Shown piece by piece: positions 31,803 to 45,086 of a stretch of DNA of 64,000 bases. The stretch is from positions 21,939,631-22,003,630 of the forward strand of contig OY294070.1 of the NCBI GenBank assembly GCA_958510875.1. The letters are read 5' to 3'. Position 1 is the stretch's first letter; each line of letters opens with the position of its first letter. Source of the DNA: Endomychus coccineus. Lineage: Eukaryota > Arthropoda > Insecta > Coleoptera > Endomychidae. The notes below the pieces were generated by a model. That model did no database searches, was not told the DNA's origin, and saw only the letters and a program-made list of their open reading frames with translations. A program made the position numbers and the translations under genes.

Positions 31803-32278
31803 AAGTGCGTTGCAAAATGACGACAATTTTATGGAATGCACACAGTATCGTTCTTATTGAATAGCCTGAAAAGGGCAAAACGATCACCGACGTATATTAT
31901 ACAGAGTGTTAGATCGATTGGACGCCGATTTGAGCGAAAGCGGCCCCATTAGACAAAGAAAACAGTGCTCTTCCCCTGGACAACGTATCGGTGCACATGT
32001 CCGCAGTCGTAATGGCAAAATTGTACGAATTGTGCTACGAATTGGTTTGTCATCCACCATATTATCCAGATTTGGTCCCCTGCGATTGTTACCTATTCCC
32101 AAACTTGAAGAAATGGCTGGGCGGAAAGAGATTTGGCTCCAACGATCAGGTCATCTCTGAAACAAACGCATATTTTGAAGGATTGCCGAAATCGGGCTAC
32201 AAGGAGATCATGTTGGGAAATTAATAAGTGTTGACCAAATAAATCTTTTTTTTTTTTCATTTTTCATCTTGCCCTCGT
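31803..32278 (+). pseudogene. Mariner transposase C-terminal half
   Basis: Reads TILWNAHSIVLIE, stop, PEKGKTITDVYY and LDRLDADLSES, then after shifts HMSAVVMAKLYELCYELVCH. The third catalytic block follows as PPYYPDLVPCDCYLFPNLKK, then WLGGKRFGSNDQVISETNAY and FEGLPKSGYKEIMLGN. The D of PDL is retained. The 3' terminal repeat (catcttgccctcgt) ends at about 32278. The 5' half is missing. Confidence 0.85.
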
Positions 32279-34139
32279 TTGTATTATATTAATTTGTTGG
32301 AAAATAATGAATGTAGAAACTCCTGTCCAAAGTCAACGATCAAGAGACGTTTTCCATGAACCTATCATCAAAGGTAACAGAGGATCATTCTAAATTAAGT
32401 TAAAAAAAACATTATTGAATTGGTTAGATACGTGGAAGCTTAGTACGGGCTCAAATAAATCAACAACACCGACACTTACTCAGTTCACGAAATTTTACAA
32501 ATAATTATAAATTGTCCCAATGAGCCTAATTCAAATTACGTATTGTAAGGAAAATGTCAAACAGAACAATTAGGAGAATAAAAGAAAATGGGGTGCAAAA
32601 AGGACTCAGTTCATGTCTGCAACTCCGTTTAAACGAGAAGTTCTTAAATACTGTCGGTATTGCACCATGTGACGTTCAAGTGATCAAGCTTCAAAATAAC
32701 CTCTGACATCTGATGTCACGAACGAGCATTCAGTGGCTCGAGCCACTTAGTAGCAGCTTGCTTGTGTCAATCACTACGCTGGTGGTGAACTATGAAGAAT
32801 AAAAGTAGTGGAGTGGAGTTAAAAAGTTGTTATTTATTATAAAGCTGCTTCATTAATTTCTTTTTTCAAATGAATAGCATTATGACTTAAAATTTGTTTC
32901 GCAGCCCTTAGGTACCACCCGCCACTGGTGCTTAAGCTAATATTGCACTCCAGCTGTTATTCGCTCAATTTTAATCAAAAATGCAACTTGTAGGAGTTGT
33001 AGGTTATTATGTCAAAAAGTCAACAATGCATTAAAGTAGCATTTTCTTCAATTGAATGAATTGAATTTGAAATCTAGGCTATAGTCCGTTCACCCTTTGT
33101 CATATTAGAATAAGTATGAACCTCATAAAACTATCTAACTCATGTAACGATCAACAATGTCTAGCGCTGCAAAATACCAAAGGCGCCAGTCATCTTGTAA
33201 GTTGATATATTATCCCGATAAACTTATTCCGAAGAACGTAGAATTACAAGACATTGTTGACTGGATATGGATCGTGAATGGATTTACATAATAATGATAT
33301 AGGTAGGTATAAAAGCTTCTGTCCCGATGCTGTCAAACCTGTAAGTTAGAGACGATGGAATCCCAAATATTCAAAACAAGTTGAGTCTGATTGGGGAGTG
33401 TATGCGACAAGCGTCATTTGCGGTGGTTATAGTTTACAAACTGTCTTTCCGGGAACATCTTCTATTTGTAAAATAAATAAAAATAATTGAATTGGTTATT
33501 TTCTCAACTTGTTGGACGTGATATTAGAAAAAACTTGTACAATTCAATGGTTAATTCTACAAGATATTTTTTAAACAAGACACGTCACAATCACATGGAA
33601 ATAGCTTAGACAAATGTACGTCATACTTTCCTCAAGCTATGAACTTCAGTAAACGAAAGCAAGAAATAAAGTGCTTGTGTTCTTCAAGCTGCAATATACG
33701 TAGGCTAATCAGTCCTAAATGAAGAGGAGCAACAGGATCTCCGATAGGTTTGTAAAACTGAGATAGATTTGGAAGTGTGGGAAAAAACGAGTAGAAATAT
33801 TATGCTTTATATTTTTAATATATCGAAGATCGACAGTGGATAAAGGAGGGGGGAGAGGGGGATTTGTGGCTCAAGCTGATTTAAAATTTTAGACGAAGTG
33901 TATTTCTTTATGGCTTTTTGAATGTTATAATGGGAGAAATTGGAATTTGGGTTGGGATAAGTTCACAACTTTGACCAAGAAGTTATGACAAATCGTTTTT
34001 GGGCAGGGTGGTGATGAGATAGACCATTGAGGTATCTATCGGAGTGGGTTTTCGATACACAGAAAGTCCCAAAAAACTGTCAGTCTGTCTAACAACTAAC
34101 TAATACATCTAGGAACGGGAGTGAACCTTTTCTATTCAA
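32279..34139. other. No gene recognised
   Basis: No TE protein, repeat array or convincing frame. At 33840-33860 there is a G-rich run (gaggggggagagggggat). Confidence 0.35.
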
Positions 34140-34425
34140 CTTCCATGGTGGAACAGTTATTGGGATGTAATGAATTTGGATGATTAAGGAAGGGAACAAG
34201 ATTTTCGCTACCATGTTGCCAAACAACAAATTTGTTGTTTGGCTAGGAATGGAATCTTACCCCATAGCAACAATACACCGTCATCTGGTGAACGATGGTT
34301 CAATAAAAACTGTTCTTGGGCCGTCGCTTCAAATCAAACAGCGTCGTTTGCGAGGTAACCCCTGTCTGGAGAACAGAACAGAATATGTTGAAGCAATGTG
34401 GGGTGGTTAGAATATAAAATACTCC
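34140..34425 (+). pseudogene. Jockey-like LINE fragment (EN-RT linker)
   Basis: Not recognisable as a domain on its own, but the DNA around 34225-34350 (ctaggaatggaatcttac, atggttcaataaaaactgtt, gggccgtcgcttcaaa) closely matches the reverse complement of 49480-49570 inside the Jockey copy at 48.7-50.2 kb, between endonuclease and RT. It is therefore an isolated piece of that family. Confidence 0.65.
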
Positions 34426-34559
34426 TCAAGAACTGTATAATGTGACATTTTTCTTAACATGTTTTGACTATGCAAAGGAAAACACACACACAATGTATGT
34501 AGAACATCTTGAGCGCCAGCGGGGGGAATGTTGGGAGATATGATAGGCATTGGAATTTC

Positions 34560-35960
34560 TCTTGAATGTCTTGGAATCATAGATGGAAGTTCCGTCCGGT
34601 CTTGCCAATGTATGAGGCATCATAATCTCCACAGCTATGCTCATAGACTCCAGGACTTTTGAATTTACCCCTCTTTAATTTTGAATTATTCATGAAGCAA
34701 TAAAGGGAGTGCGATGTTATTCTAAACGCAACAGATTTTCCTTTTTGTTGAATGGATGCAGCTAAGGCTATTATCAAATATCGGTAATGAGCCGAGGTAG
34801 AATACCTATTTAGGCTCAATTACCAAAAATACATTGTCCAAAGCTGTGGAGTAATACATATAGGAATTATTATGTCAACAAATCAACAATATAAATCTAC
34901 ATATCGGCTTGAGAGCAGATGCGTCTGTAGCATCTTCCTCAAAAGTTTCCATGACAAAATTTGCTATGACCGCAGAAAATAGGGAACTCATGGTAGCTCC
35001 CGAGGATTGCTCGTAATACTTGCTACCGTACAGAAAATATGTGGAAGATATACAAAATCAATTAACAGTAGTAAGTTCATTGGCATGTTTTTCGGTGGTA
35101 ACAGTTGAGAAATTATGGAAAGGGTGTCTGGAATAGAGACATTGGTAAAGAGTGATTCGACATCGTAGCTGACGAGCAAATGACCTGGCTTATCAATCTT
35201 AGGCAAACCATATAATCGGGGGCTTCTTGAACAATGAGGGATTAGACATTTCTTATCTGGATCAGGAAGGGAAGAATGACGGATGGTTTGTGAAACTGAA
35301 CTTCTATAGAGGGGTAGGGATCTTTTGGTAGGAGTTTATAGGAATTAGTTTGTAGATATAGCAGAATTTTGTTATCATAATCTTAACGATTCATGACAAC
35401 AGTGAAGTTTCCTTTACCAGCTTTTAAAATAGCTAAAACAGGATTTGATTCGAGGGAATTAAGAGGTTGGATTAAATGTTTAGAGCAATTTAATTTAGGA
35501 ATGACGAAGAATTTTCGCAGTTTCTAAACGAATTTCATCTTCTGCGGGATGGGAAACTGTATTTTTGGGGGAGAAAACGAAATTAGGAACTTCAGATAAA
35601 ACTGAGTGTTCGATTTCGGAAAGGGTATGTGATGATAAATTAACCACAGTATTCACAAGAGGGGTTGGTGCTGAGGGCATTGGGAGGCAAGAAGCTTATT
35701 GCATTTTTGAATATGACGTTTGGAATTGAGGTTATGAATTTGATCGGCTGGATCATGAGTAATTCGGTCAAGAAACAACCAATCGGATGCTGAAAGGCTA
35801 TTTGAAAGTTGAAGGTGAATGCCTAAGAGGGTAATATTGGTGGAATTAATCTCGCTTCTAGTATACTTAATTCGTTCCCTAATCAAACCAAAACTAGCGC
35901 GTCTAAATATGTTTTTGGATGAATGTGAAGTAAGCCAATAATTTTCAACATTAGCGCGGA
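34560..35960 (-). pseudogene. Penelope-like element: RT and GIY-YIG endonuclease
   Basis: In minus-strand order: an N-terminal region (IRERIKYTRSEINSTNITLL, about 35880), VVNLSSHTLSEIEHSVLSEV with NFVFSPKN (about 35600), the RT palm block PKIDKPGHLLVSYDVESLFT with NVSIPDTLSII (about 35180), YYEQSSGATMSS with FSAVIANFVMETFEEDAT (about 34950), then the endonuclease GVYEHSCGDYDASYIGKTGR (about 34650). The GVY and YIG signature defines the GIY-YIG nuclease of Penelope-like elements. The RT block with YVDD is missing between 34880 and 34800, and several frameshifts occur. Confidence 0.88.
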
Positions 35961-38563
35961 AGTCTACTATTTAAGATAATCAGGCAGTGCATAAGACAAA
36001 ACATACAGGTATCACGTTTAGGGCACTAAGAAACTAATTCCAGACATGATGTTTGAAATATTGTAATAATTGTGACCTTCTCGATGTACAGATATGATTA
36101 ACATTGGGTTGATGAACTGTTAAACATTTTCAGTTTGATAATAGTGCACCTTTTATGCCTACGAACGGACCCACCTCTTTAAAAAGATGCAATTGAGACA
36201 TAGTTTTCCTACCGACTGCGCCACTATACTGTTTACTGTGGATTTCACCCCATCCCTGTGTAGATTATCATATGACAGTGTATTTAAAATTATTGGGAAT
36301 ACAACTCAAATATTTGAACATTATCGTTAAATACAAATGAGTTTGCCAATTTAAGTTCTGGTAACGTTATTGCATATTTCTCAGGAAATATGCAATTTAG
36401 TGAACTGAAACCAATAATATCGAATCATCCAAATCATCTATTTTCAATCGCGAATAATCATATTTATCCACAGTAGATGCATGGTTTGTAATTGTTTCGT
36501 ACAGCACATGATTGAGCTTTTTAAACAGCTTCTCTAATGAATTTTACGATCGGATAATTTCCGTGGCAGCGTATCGTATTTGTAATCACAAACAATAATT
36601 TTTACAACTTTTCCTTGGAGTAAGTGTCACTTGAGTGAATTGGCATACTCCCAAAAAGTCAATTCGTCACGAATTATTAGACTATGAGCTTCAAACGTTG
36701 CACGGTCTAATAACTTCTGTTCGTCATTCTCTGAAGTCGTTAATCATGGTTGAAAAACAAAAATTTTTGGAGATACCCAATTATGATGTCAGTATCTAAG
36801 CTGAAAATTAAAGGGTCGACGGTTTAGAAAGCTTCGCTTAAGGGGTTTTTAATAAAAAGCTCCAGTTGTCTCATACACTAGTTAGTGACGATAAAAAAAA
36901 TATCATTTTGCACTTAATTGCATGGAACCGAATACAAGAAAAAATGATAAACGAAAATTTGAAAGTTTAAATAGTGAATATCACATTGATATTATGTAAT
37001 TGGAATAAACAAGATATCATAATAATATCTATCCACAACTATATAAACTTTCAAGTTAGAGAATTACTATGAAATAACAAAATTGATTTTTATCGATCTT
37101 ACCTTATCAAAAGTCGCACTCAAGATACCCATTTTTACATCCGCATTCAACCTCTTCTCGAATTTCGCGAAACGTGTAACCTCTTGCGTCAATCGTCTGT
37201 TTCTCCAATGACCCGCTACCGCATTGATATACTTAGCTTGGGCTATCAATCTACAAAAGTCGAGGTTGCCTCTTTCTAAGTTAAATATCTCGCAACAGTT
37301 ATCCTTGTAACAAATGACCATTAAATAAATTTATTAACGTCAAAAACGTTACAAACTTTCAAGTTTAATTTTATCAAAATTTAGATTCACAACGAATTAT
37401 GAACTGTCAACAACAACAACAAGTCAAGTTAATATTTATATCGGCAACTAACGATATTGACAAAGATAGCGGGATAGTTATTAAGGAAAATTGTTGGAGT
37501 GAATTGGCTGTAAAAATAGCCAAGCATGAAGTGACAGCGTTTATCAATATTATCATAGTGTACGCGCATCAGCTATCGTCTTCATCGGTCTCTTGAAAAT
37601 AGGGTACATATGCGCCTATATTACAACTCTAGTGAAACCTTATATCTCCTGATTTCTAAATTCCAATCTGTATATTTGGACGCTTATCACGACAAACCTG
37701 ATCCGCTATATTGAATATTGACTTTACTGCATCAAAATATTAGAGCCTATTTTTCTCGATTGAATGCTCAGCTCTATATCACAAGAATAAATATATTAAG
37801 TCTATATAGTCTAACCTCATATCATTGTTCTTTCAACTTGCATGAACTTCCTGGCCCCATTGTTGCTTCGAAATCTCCGAAAAGGAATAAGAATGATCAT
37901 TTGCTCTGATCGCTTTCATCGTTCATTAAAAAACAAGATCCTTGAAAAAATTATATACGATATACAGTTATTGGGTGAAAACGGAATCTACCTTATATCG
38001 TTATATACTGTACCAATTAAGCTTTTATTGCTGAAAAATGCCTCGATACGGTATGTTAAAATCGCATAGGGCGTGGTTGTTTTCGAGTATATTCTTATCA
38101 ATTGCAATCGTTAGGCAAATTGCGCTGCTAATTGAAGCTAAACGGAGAATGTCGTGTTGAATTGCAAGCTCAATAACTATATTACCTAAAGCAATGTTCA
38201 GCGTTTGTTTATCTTTCGCTGAGAGCCACTTATGAAGTAGTAAATTTGAAATGATAAATTGGTGGCATGTCTACACTTGTATTTAGTAAGAATGTTGAAT
38301 ACGTAGATTTTTGTTAGCCTTGGCTATACTTTTCATCAGCAGGAATGCGATAAGTCCAATTATTGTTGTTTGAAATTCAACGACTTAGGCAATATTGAAA
38401 CATTGTGGTTTCTGAAAGGGTAGTGTTGAAACTTGAAACTATTATGTATTGTAGATGCTTTGAATTTTTCAGAATATGAATACCCTACATTTTTTCCGAA
38501 ACTTCATATTTTCCACATTATTTATTTATTTAATGTGATTTGTACATCTACAAATGGTACATA
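35961..38563. other. No gene recognised
   Basis: 2.6 kb without TE proteins or tandem arrays. 36300-36720 and 37070-37330 are moderately complex. A short minus frame at 37067-37321 contains NAVAGHWRNRRLTQEVTRFA, which I cannot place. A weak hammerhead-like sequence on the minus strand at 38305-38340 is mentioned under findings. Confidence 0.35.
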
Positions 38564-39168
38564 TACAGGGTGTCCTCGAACTGCGTGGCTAAAATAAAAC
38601 CGAAGATTCTTTGATTCGAAAAAAATTTGATGAGCCTTTTTACTTTTGCCTCAAGTGTCTTGTTTAGCCGGTAGAGGGCTTCAAAGTTGCAAAAATAATT
38701 TTGTTTTTTCGGTATAACTTGAGAACGTAATGTAGGACTTTTACAATATTTGGCAGGTGAGTTACTGTCAATAATAGCCGTTTTTGAGAGCGGAGCATAG
38801 AGCCTTAGAGACCATAGAAAAGGCTCAAACTTGAGGATGTAACGGGAAAAGTGTCCAGAACTTTTTTGTGGTCAATGTAATTCACTCTATATTTTCTATG
38901 TAGATAGCTTATCTAATTTGAAAACTTTTCTTACTCCTAGAAAATTTTGATAAAATCAACGGATTAGCTTGAAAAATTAATTTTCGAGTCTCTGCAATTT
39001 TGGCTTACCAATTTTACTTGATTAAAATACCTTAGTTGCCTTTGCTTTTCTAATGTCATTTTGGCATTTGAAGAATTTATTCTCAAAACTGTCAGTTTTT
39101 ACTTTGCTTTCCGTAAAAATTTTATAAAATTATGGCTCAAAAATTCACGCAGTTCGAGGACACCTGTA
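38564..39168. mobile_element. ~600-bp MITE with 22-bp inverted repeats
   Basis: Left end TACAGGGTGTCCTCGAACTG (from about 38564) is matched at about 39146-39168 by CAGTTCGAGGACACCTGTA in inverted orientation, with one extra G on the left. Both sides are bounded by TA-rich sequence (tata). The interior has no coding capacity. The family differs from the CCGGGATATC MITEs. Confidence 0.8.
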
Positions 39169-40468
39169 TAACTATTATAATATTGCCATTTGCCAGTTTT
39201 TTTGGTAGAGCTGAATGTTTTCAAGTGCATATTGGTTTGGCGGCGAGAGGCATGGCGTATCCCTGATGAGGATTCTTGTTTGAGATAAGTTAAATAAAAT
39301 TTGAAAGAAATAACATAATAAAATTTATTAAAACATATTAAGAAATAAAATAAAATACGACTCTATTTAAAATGAGTACATTTGGTAAGACATAAATCGA
39401 TAATAAAACGCAATGGTGAAATTTGTTCAGTTAATTTAAAGACATGATGATAAATAGTTTTGAAATCAGTTCACTTAATTCATTAGTTCTCCATTAAATA
39501 AATGTGAATGGAAAAACATTACTTACATTATTCAGATCGATGCGTATACACTCGAGAAGAAAGTTTGAATATCCCACTTTTCCTCTGTCGGCGCTTATAC
39601 AAACTATTGATGAAATCTTGCAATTTAGAATTCACACAGAAAATGAACTTTTCCGGCAGAATAATGAACCCTAATTCTGGCATCACAGTTTTCCTTATTA
39701 TTTGCAACATAAAAGTATCTGAGAATTAAATTAAAAGTAAGTTTTGTAATCAGATAATACATTGAAATAAAATATCTGAAAGATTATAATAGGAATAAAA
39801 ATGATTTACAATAGTGAAGAAAAATATAGAATGGTAAAAATTGGATTTGGTAGAAACGGAAACGTGAAAATATAAAAACCCTCATGCAAATAGATTGTAG
39901 ATCAATACTGAGTGATAATTCAATAATTAATACAGAGTATATGGAGCTTGATAAGCCAAAGTTTTAATATGCAACATGTTGAGTTGAGGAAACTAAAGAC
40001 TTGCGCAATTAAAATTGACCACGAGCTTATTAATGAAGACAGAACGACCATAATTGGTAGAAAGTAACGTGGACATAACATTTGCTTCTGCCGTGTTGTA
40101 TGAGATGGTATGTGATAGCGAAATCCCACAATCTATAACACCGTTCAGCAACGTATGCAAGAAATAAAGATCAGCTTTTTGCCTTCATGATTCCAAGCAT
40201 TCAATACCAGCAAGTCTTATTCTTATTTCGTACGTTAAATTTTTACATGAAAATCTCAACATTTAAAGCAGAAACTTATTTTGCACCATTTCTAAGCGTT
40301 TTATATGACAGTCATAACGTGGCGACCGTATTGTGCAACTGTACTCCAATATACTACGAACCAAACAGTTGTAAACTGATTTTATAGACTTAATATCACA
40401 AATTTTATCTCAGTCTCGTCTCAAAAATCCCAACATTCTGAAAGTTTTAACGGTAATGTTATCTATAC
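39169..40468. other. No gene recognised
   Basis: AT-rich, with short frames on both strands at 39508-39729 that mirror each other and show no domain. Confidence 0.35.
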
Positions 40469-40719
40469 TTTTTTTTTCTGTTAGGAGGTGGTTGAAACAA
40501 TTTACGGGCACCTTATGTGCCTGTAACATCCCATAAGATAGTGTTAGAGTCCCTGAGTCCGGCTTTTAATAACCTCAAACATACTCACTGAACACTCCAC
40601 CTCGTATGGTGAGCTCTATTCTGCAACCAGAGCAGTCTCGTGACACTTAGGTCTAACGACTCATTGTATCTTGCCTCACAACCTTCTCGGGCCTTCGGAA
40701 AAATTCCGCCGTCACTGGA
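40469..40719 (-). mobile_element. tRNA-derived SINE, head missing
   Basis: Matches the body and tail of the SINE at 24545-24860 in the same orientation (cttatg.gcctgtaacatccca, cctcgta.ggtgagctc, gtgacacttaggtc, gccttcggaaaaattccgcc), with a T run at 40469-40478 marking the 3' end. The match breaks off at about 40719, just before the tRNA-like head, where mariner sequence begins. Confidence 0.82.
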
Positions 40720-40945
40720 GAAGGGCCAAAGTGGGTTTATCGGCCAAAAATGTCATAGCAAACGTTTTTTGGGATGCACACGGTATCGTCCATGTCGATT
40801 ACCTTGAAAAGGGCGAAAGATCACCAGCGTATATTATGCAGAGCTGTTGGATCGGTTCGACGTCGATTTGAAGCGAAAGTGACCGTATTTGGTTAAGAAA
40901 AAAGTGCTCTTCCACCAGGATAACGCACTGGCGCACAGGTCCACA
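40720..40945 (+). pseudogene. Mariner transposase central fragment
   Basis: VGLSAKNVIANVFWDAHGIV then HVDYLEKGE matches the block between first and second catalytic aspartates in mariner. In another frame KKVLFHQDNALAHRST carries the second catalytic D (HQDNA). There is one frameshift between the blocks. The fragment starts at the SINE junction and ends by about 40945. Confidence 0.82.
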
Positions 40946-41555
40946 TTCGCAATTGGTTCGTCATCGGTATCGAATTTTGCTGTAACGAAGGGATGACCAG
41001 CTGCAACATAGCCACTGGCTTTCGACGTCACGATCGAGCGTTGAGGCCTTATGTATATAGAGGGTATCGTATCGGTTACAGTGCTTGCCAAAATTTTGAA
41101 AGCAATCAGGGAGTGATGAAACGATTTTCATTAAACTTGGTATGTTCATATTATTCATATTGTGAATTCAAGTATCATCGCGACGAGGTTGTCACTTCCA
41201 CGCTTTTCACACATAGTACCAATATTTTCGACGAGATGAGGTGAAATTGGACGTTAATAAACCATGTGTAGATTGCATGTCAACACTTCGATACAGTCTA
41301 TAAGTGTTATAGTTAACTGCAAGGAGGTTACTTCAAACATAAATTGCTTACGCTCGTCTGCGTTATTTTGGTATCGATAAACGTACTCGCTTTTCAAGCT
41401 TTCAATTCAAAAATCTATCAACATGTGTTTTATATTCAAACCAAGGATTTATGATTGAAAACAACCTCTGAGTTTAATTTAATGTCGTTAACCACAGACA
41501 CATAAATAATCTTCGAGATTTAAAGCGTTTTCACTTTCAATACAATGTAGTCTAG
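40946..41555. other. No gene recognised
   Basis: Unassigned sequence between a mariner fragment and MITE copy D. Short overlapping frames on both strands carry no known motif. Confidence 0.3.
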
Positions 41556-42495
41556 TACCGGGATATCAAAAATTATCTTGGTCAAGGGTGGTTGTGGAAT
41601 CTAAAACGTGTGTCTTACTTCACGTTTGAAATAATTATGTCATAATTAATTTGAAGTTTCTAAAAGTGCGAAATTTCGCAATTTTATACGAATATTGTAA
41701 CACTCAGAAGTCTTTAGCGCTTTGGACTCCGGGATTTTCACGTGGCCTATCGAAATTAGAAGGTTCGAATTATCTAAAAACATAATTGCATGAACGCCAG
41801 ACGTCCTATGTAATTAGCTACGAACGAAATCATTTTGACATATGCCTCGAGGAGCTCGCTGCGCGTAAGTTGGAGCTTATACATTTTACCTCGGTCTTGT
41901 TAATTTGGGGCCGTTTCTTGCCCCGTGCGACCGGTGCCAGTTGTAATAAAGTGTTTTTGGCTATGGGCCGCTAGCTTTAACCCGCTTTGTGTATATTTTA
42001 GTCGCAAGAGAATTCCCTTTGGTACGTCGTACGTTAGACGCGCGTAGCTGAGATCTGAGAATAGCTCAAACTATTTTGATTGAATTTTCCTATTTAACGG
42101 ACATTTATAGAAAAAAGAAGGGCCGTCGGGCACGGTCCGATACTAAATCTAACTACATGGAGCGAAAACGGCACGCGAAAAGTCGTCGTAAAGCCATATT
42201 AAGTACAACCAGCTTGCACTTTCCTAACTCGCGTGCTACGGGCTTCTCACGTGAACGTCATTCGATTTACGGAAAATTAACTATTTCAAAACAGTTTTTG
42301 ACCCGGATTGTGGCTATCACGACCTCTGAAAAGGTTCAAAGCTCACATAACTATTTCATAATTTGTAGTTCATTATTGTTTTACAACTGAAATAAATAGG
42401 TATGACAGTGACATAATTATTCCAAACGTAAAGTGAGACACACGTTTTAGATTCCACAACCACCCTTGACCAAGATAATTTTTGATATCCCGGTA
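41556..42495. mobile_element. TA-flanked MITE, copy D (complete, 936 bp)
   Basis: Runs from 41558 to 42493 with TA on both sides and matching CCGGGATATC termini. The interior is the reverse complement of copy A's interior, so the two copies are inserted in opposite directions. Both ends are intact. The left end lacks the catcatcaataacctac-type segment present at other ends, which makes the ends asymmetric. No coding capacity. Confidence 0.9.
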
Positions 42496-42825
42496 TATTC
42501 ATCTGGTAGAAGTTTTCACTCTTTTCGTCGTTTGGTATAGTGTAACATGAAGTACGGGTACTACAGGTATTTGAAGAGGTCAGGTGTAGTCGAGGAAATA
42601 AAATCGAAAAAGGCCAAAGTAAAAAATAAAGAAGCAGCAGAACCGATTTTGTGCCTAGGGGATAATAATGGTGATCTATCTTCAGCTGGTGACCCCCAGA
42701 TGAAGATAAATCGGAATTATAAAATTTCTTTTTCGTTTATACATTTCTATCCTTTCTAAATATTTGACCGTACACTGGGTTAGAAAAGGTGTAAACTGTA
42801 TTTAAAATATGTTCGGCTAAAACCC
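42496..42825. other. Short unassigned interval with a Lys-rich frame
   Basis: A 70-codon plus frame (42547-42759) starts MKYGYYRYLKRSGVVEEIKS and contains KKAKVKNKEAAEPILCLGDN. N-termini with a YLKRSG-like stretch occur in some hAT-related proteins, but the similarity is too short to assign. Confidence 0.2.
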
Positions 42826-43531
42826 TGAAAACGCGAAATTCACTTTTTTCCATGTTTCTTCAAGGTTGCTTGCTTTCGATGGGTGTCAAAACAGAACTGA
42901 ATGACATATCAGTCTGAAAATGTTAATGCGTTCTAGTTAAAGATGGTACATCACAAATGTCACATTATTATAAAAATTACCTACAAAATTTCATCTAAAA
43001 AACAATAAAAACTAAATTTTCTGCTCCGTTACTAATTTTATATTTTAAATAATTGTTAAAATGTTTCAAATTTGAGAAGTTAAAATAATTAAATAATAAT
43101 CAATAATTTCAATTCTTTCTTATAGTTGAATTAATTTTATCAGAAAATATTATATAGCATTATTTGTTTAACGGTACAACTTTTGCTAATACTTTTATAG
43201 TATAATAAATCCAATTTTATTCAAGCTTTAATGTTAAATACTGCGATCTTGATAGTAAATTATTTTAAATTTCAATTAACTCATAAAAAAAATTATTTAA
43301 AAACAAATGTATTATAAATATAAAATAAAACTTTATTTCAATTAGATGAAAAAATAAATATAAATTTTCAATAATAAAATTAATAAACTAATTAAATAAT
43401 GTTAATAAATAATTTATGTTCAATAATAAAAATATGAAACTTAATTATTATTAATAAATAAATAAACATTCCAAAGCGTTCCTGCTCAACGTTTTTTAAA
43501 AATTATTTTCAGGGACTTTCACCTTGCACTC
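42826..43531 (-). mobile_element. Mariner 5' end, interrupted by AT-rich DNA
   Basis: The minus strand shows the 5' terminal repeat (43510-43531: cagggactttcaccttgcac on plus), then about 520 bp of extremely AT-rich sequence, then the mariner 5' untranslated part and start region (42965-42840: tgtgatgtaccatcttta on minus, ending at the ATG). It matches the copy at 57.9 kb on both sides of the interruption, so the AT-rich block is an insertion or local expansion. The coding part is gone. Confidence 0.72.
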
Positions 43532-45086
43532 GTATATAAAAACAGTATTTACCAGCACTACAAATAATAAGGAATCGTTACTTCCTTATTATTTGTTTCT
43601 GTTACGACCACAACAAACAATGGAATGTGGAATATTGCATAAAGAAGGAAGAAATACTTAGAATCGCTTAGTTGAGAATGGGTTAGTTGCGAATTCCTTG
43701 AATATTTTCATAAATCAAAATAGTATTAATTAATCGTGAATATTGATTAATTGTTTATCAGATTTCCAGATTTTTCTTGGTAACTAGATAACTCGTGTAC
43801 AAGTTAATTATTCTATTATCTTGTTTGTTGGTATGTTCAACTATTCAGCAATATTATATGCACGCATTATTCGCTGATAGATATATTCAATATAACAATG
43901 TCAATTACTCACAATTACTACCTTATATAGATAGGAAATTCATGTATTAAATCCAATAATTGTAACGTCATAATTATCGTAAATTACATATTGAATACCC
44001 AATAATTTATGGGAAAATATTACTTTTAAAGAATTCACGGTCATTTGTTCAATTTATCGATTGCATGGTCGATTAATAGCTCTACCTATCGAAAAACTAT
44101 ACGTTTCCATAGGGTTTTTATTGCTTTGGATGCTGGATCTCTTAACTAGCCACAACTTAGCCACTAGGGCTTTTTGTGCATTCCAGTTGGATTTAGAGCA
44201 CCCACTCCGTAAATGTAGTTCCCTGTACTAATATGTAAGATTCTTCACCGGTTGTCTATTGTACTGTTCAGGGAATATCCTAGACTGCCCGAATATTGCT
44301 TGTCCTTGGGGATCTGATACTTTGCATTCTAACAATAATGCTTCGCAATCTGATAGTATTTCCTGCATTGTTTGCATGAAAGTCGGCAGTGAGGAGACCT
44401 ATTATAGTCTAGGAGATAGAGCGATATGGTGTGACTAAAAGTTAACCCGATGGCACTATTGTTTATTGTTCGAGGACGGTTCAATGGCTCAATTCATCTC
44501 ACATCTAGTTCTCGAGATACAGCCTCCGCAAATTTTTGATTTTTTGACTCCAAGTTAACACTTTCCAAGATGCGGTTACTCGAAAAGCATGCCATTCTTA
44601 TACATTTCCATCATGTGCCATCATTTGTATTTTGTTCGTTCATCGGGCTGGCCAGTTAAAATGGGACGAAAATGTGCTGCAAGTTAACTGAAACGTGTTG
44701 GAAAATGTTTATTGGTGTTTCCAATTGTTAAAATACCATATGCCATCAAAAGTTACCGGTCCAATTCAGAGTAATTGGCCATTATTTGGCCAGAAAATCA
44801 ACATGTACGCCATTTTGTGGCTAAAACTTACGGATTACAAGTTTACATGACGACATCATGTCACATACAATTATTTGAAGTAAAATAATGATATAATATG
44901 AGTGCCATCAATTTTTGCTCATTTCAACCCCCCCCTCCACAACCTCAAAAACGCCCCCAAAAAAATCAGTAATTTCTGTCGGAGTCTTAATAATTTATCA
45001 TATTGGTCTAATTATCCACGTTTTTATATTTTCGCTTTATTTCCACCCCTACAGCCCCTTTTACGGTACCTAACCCTCAAGGAATT
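43532..45086. other. No gene recognised
   Basis: 44400-44900 is moderately complex sequence. 44902-45300 has an open frame driven by C-rich and T-rich runs. No TE motif was recognised. Confidence 0.35.
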
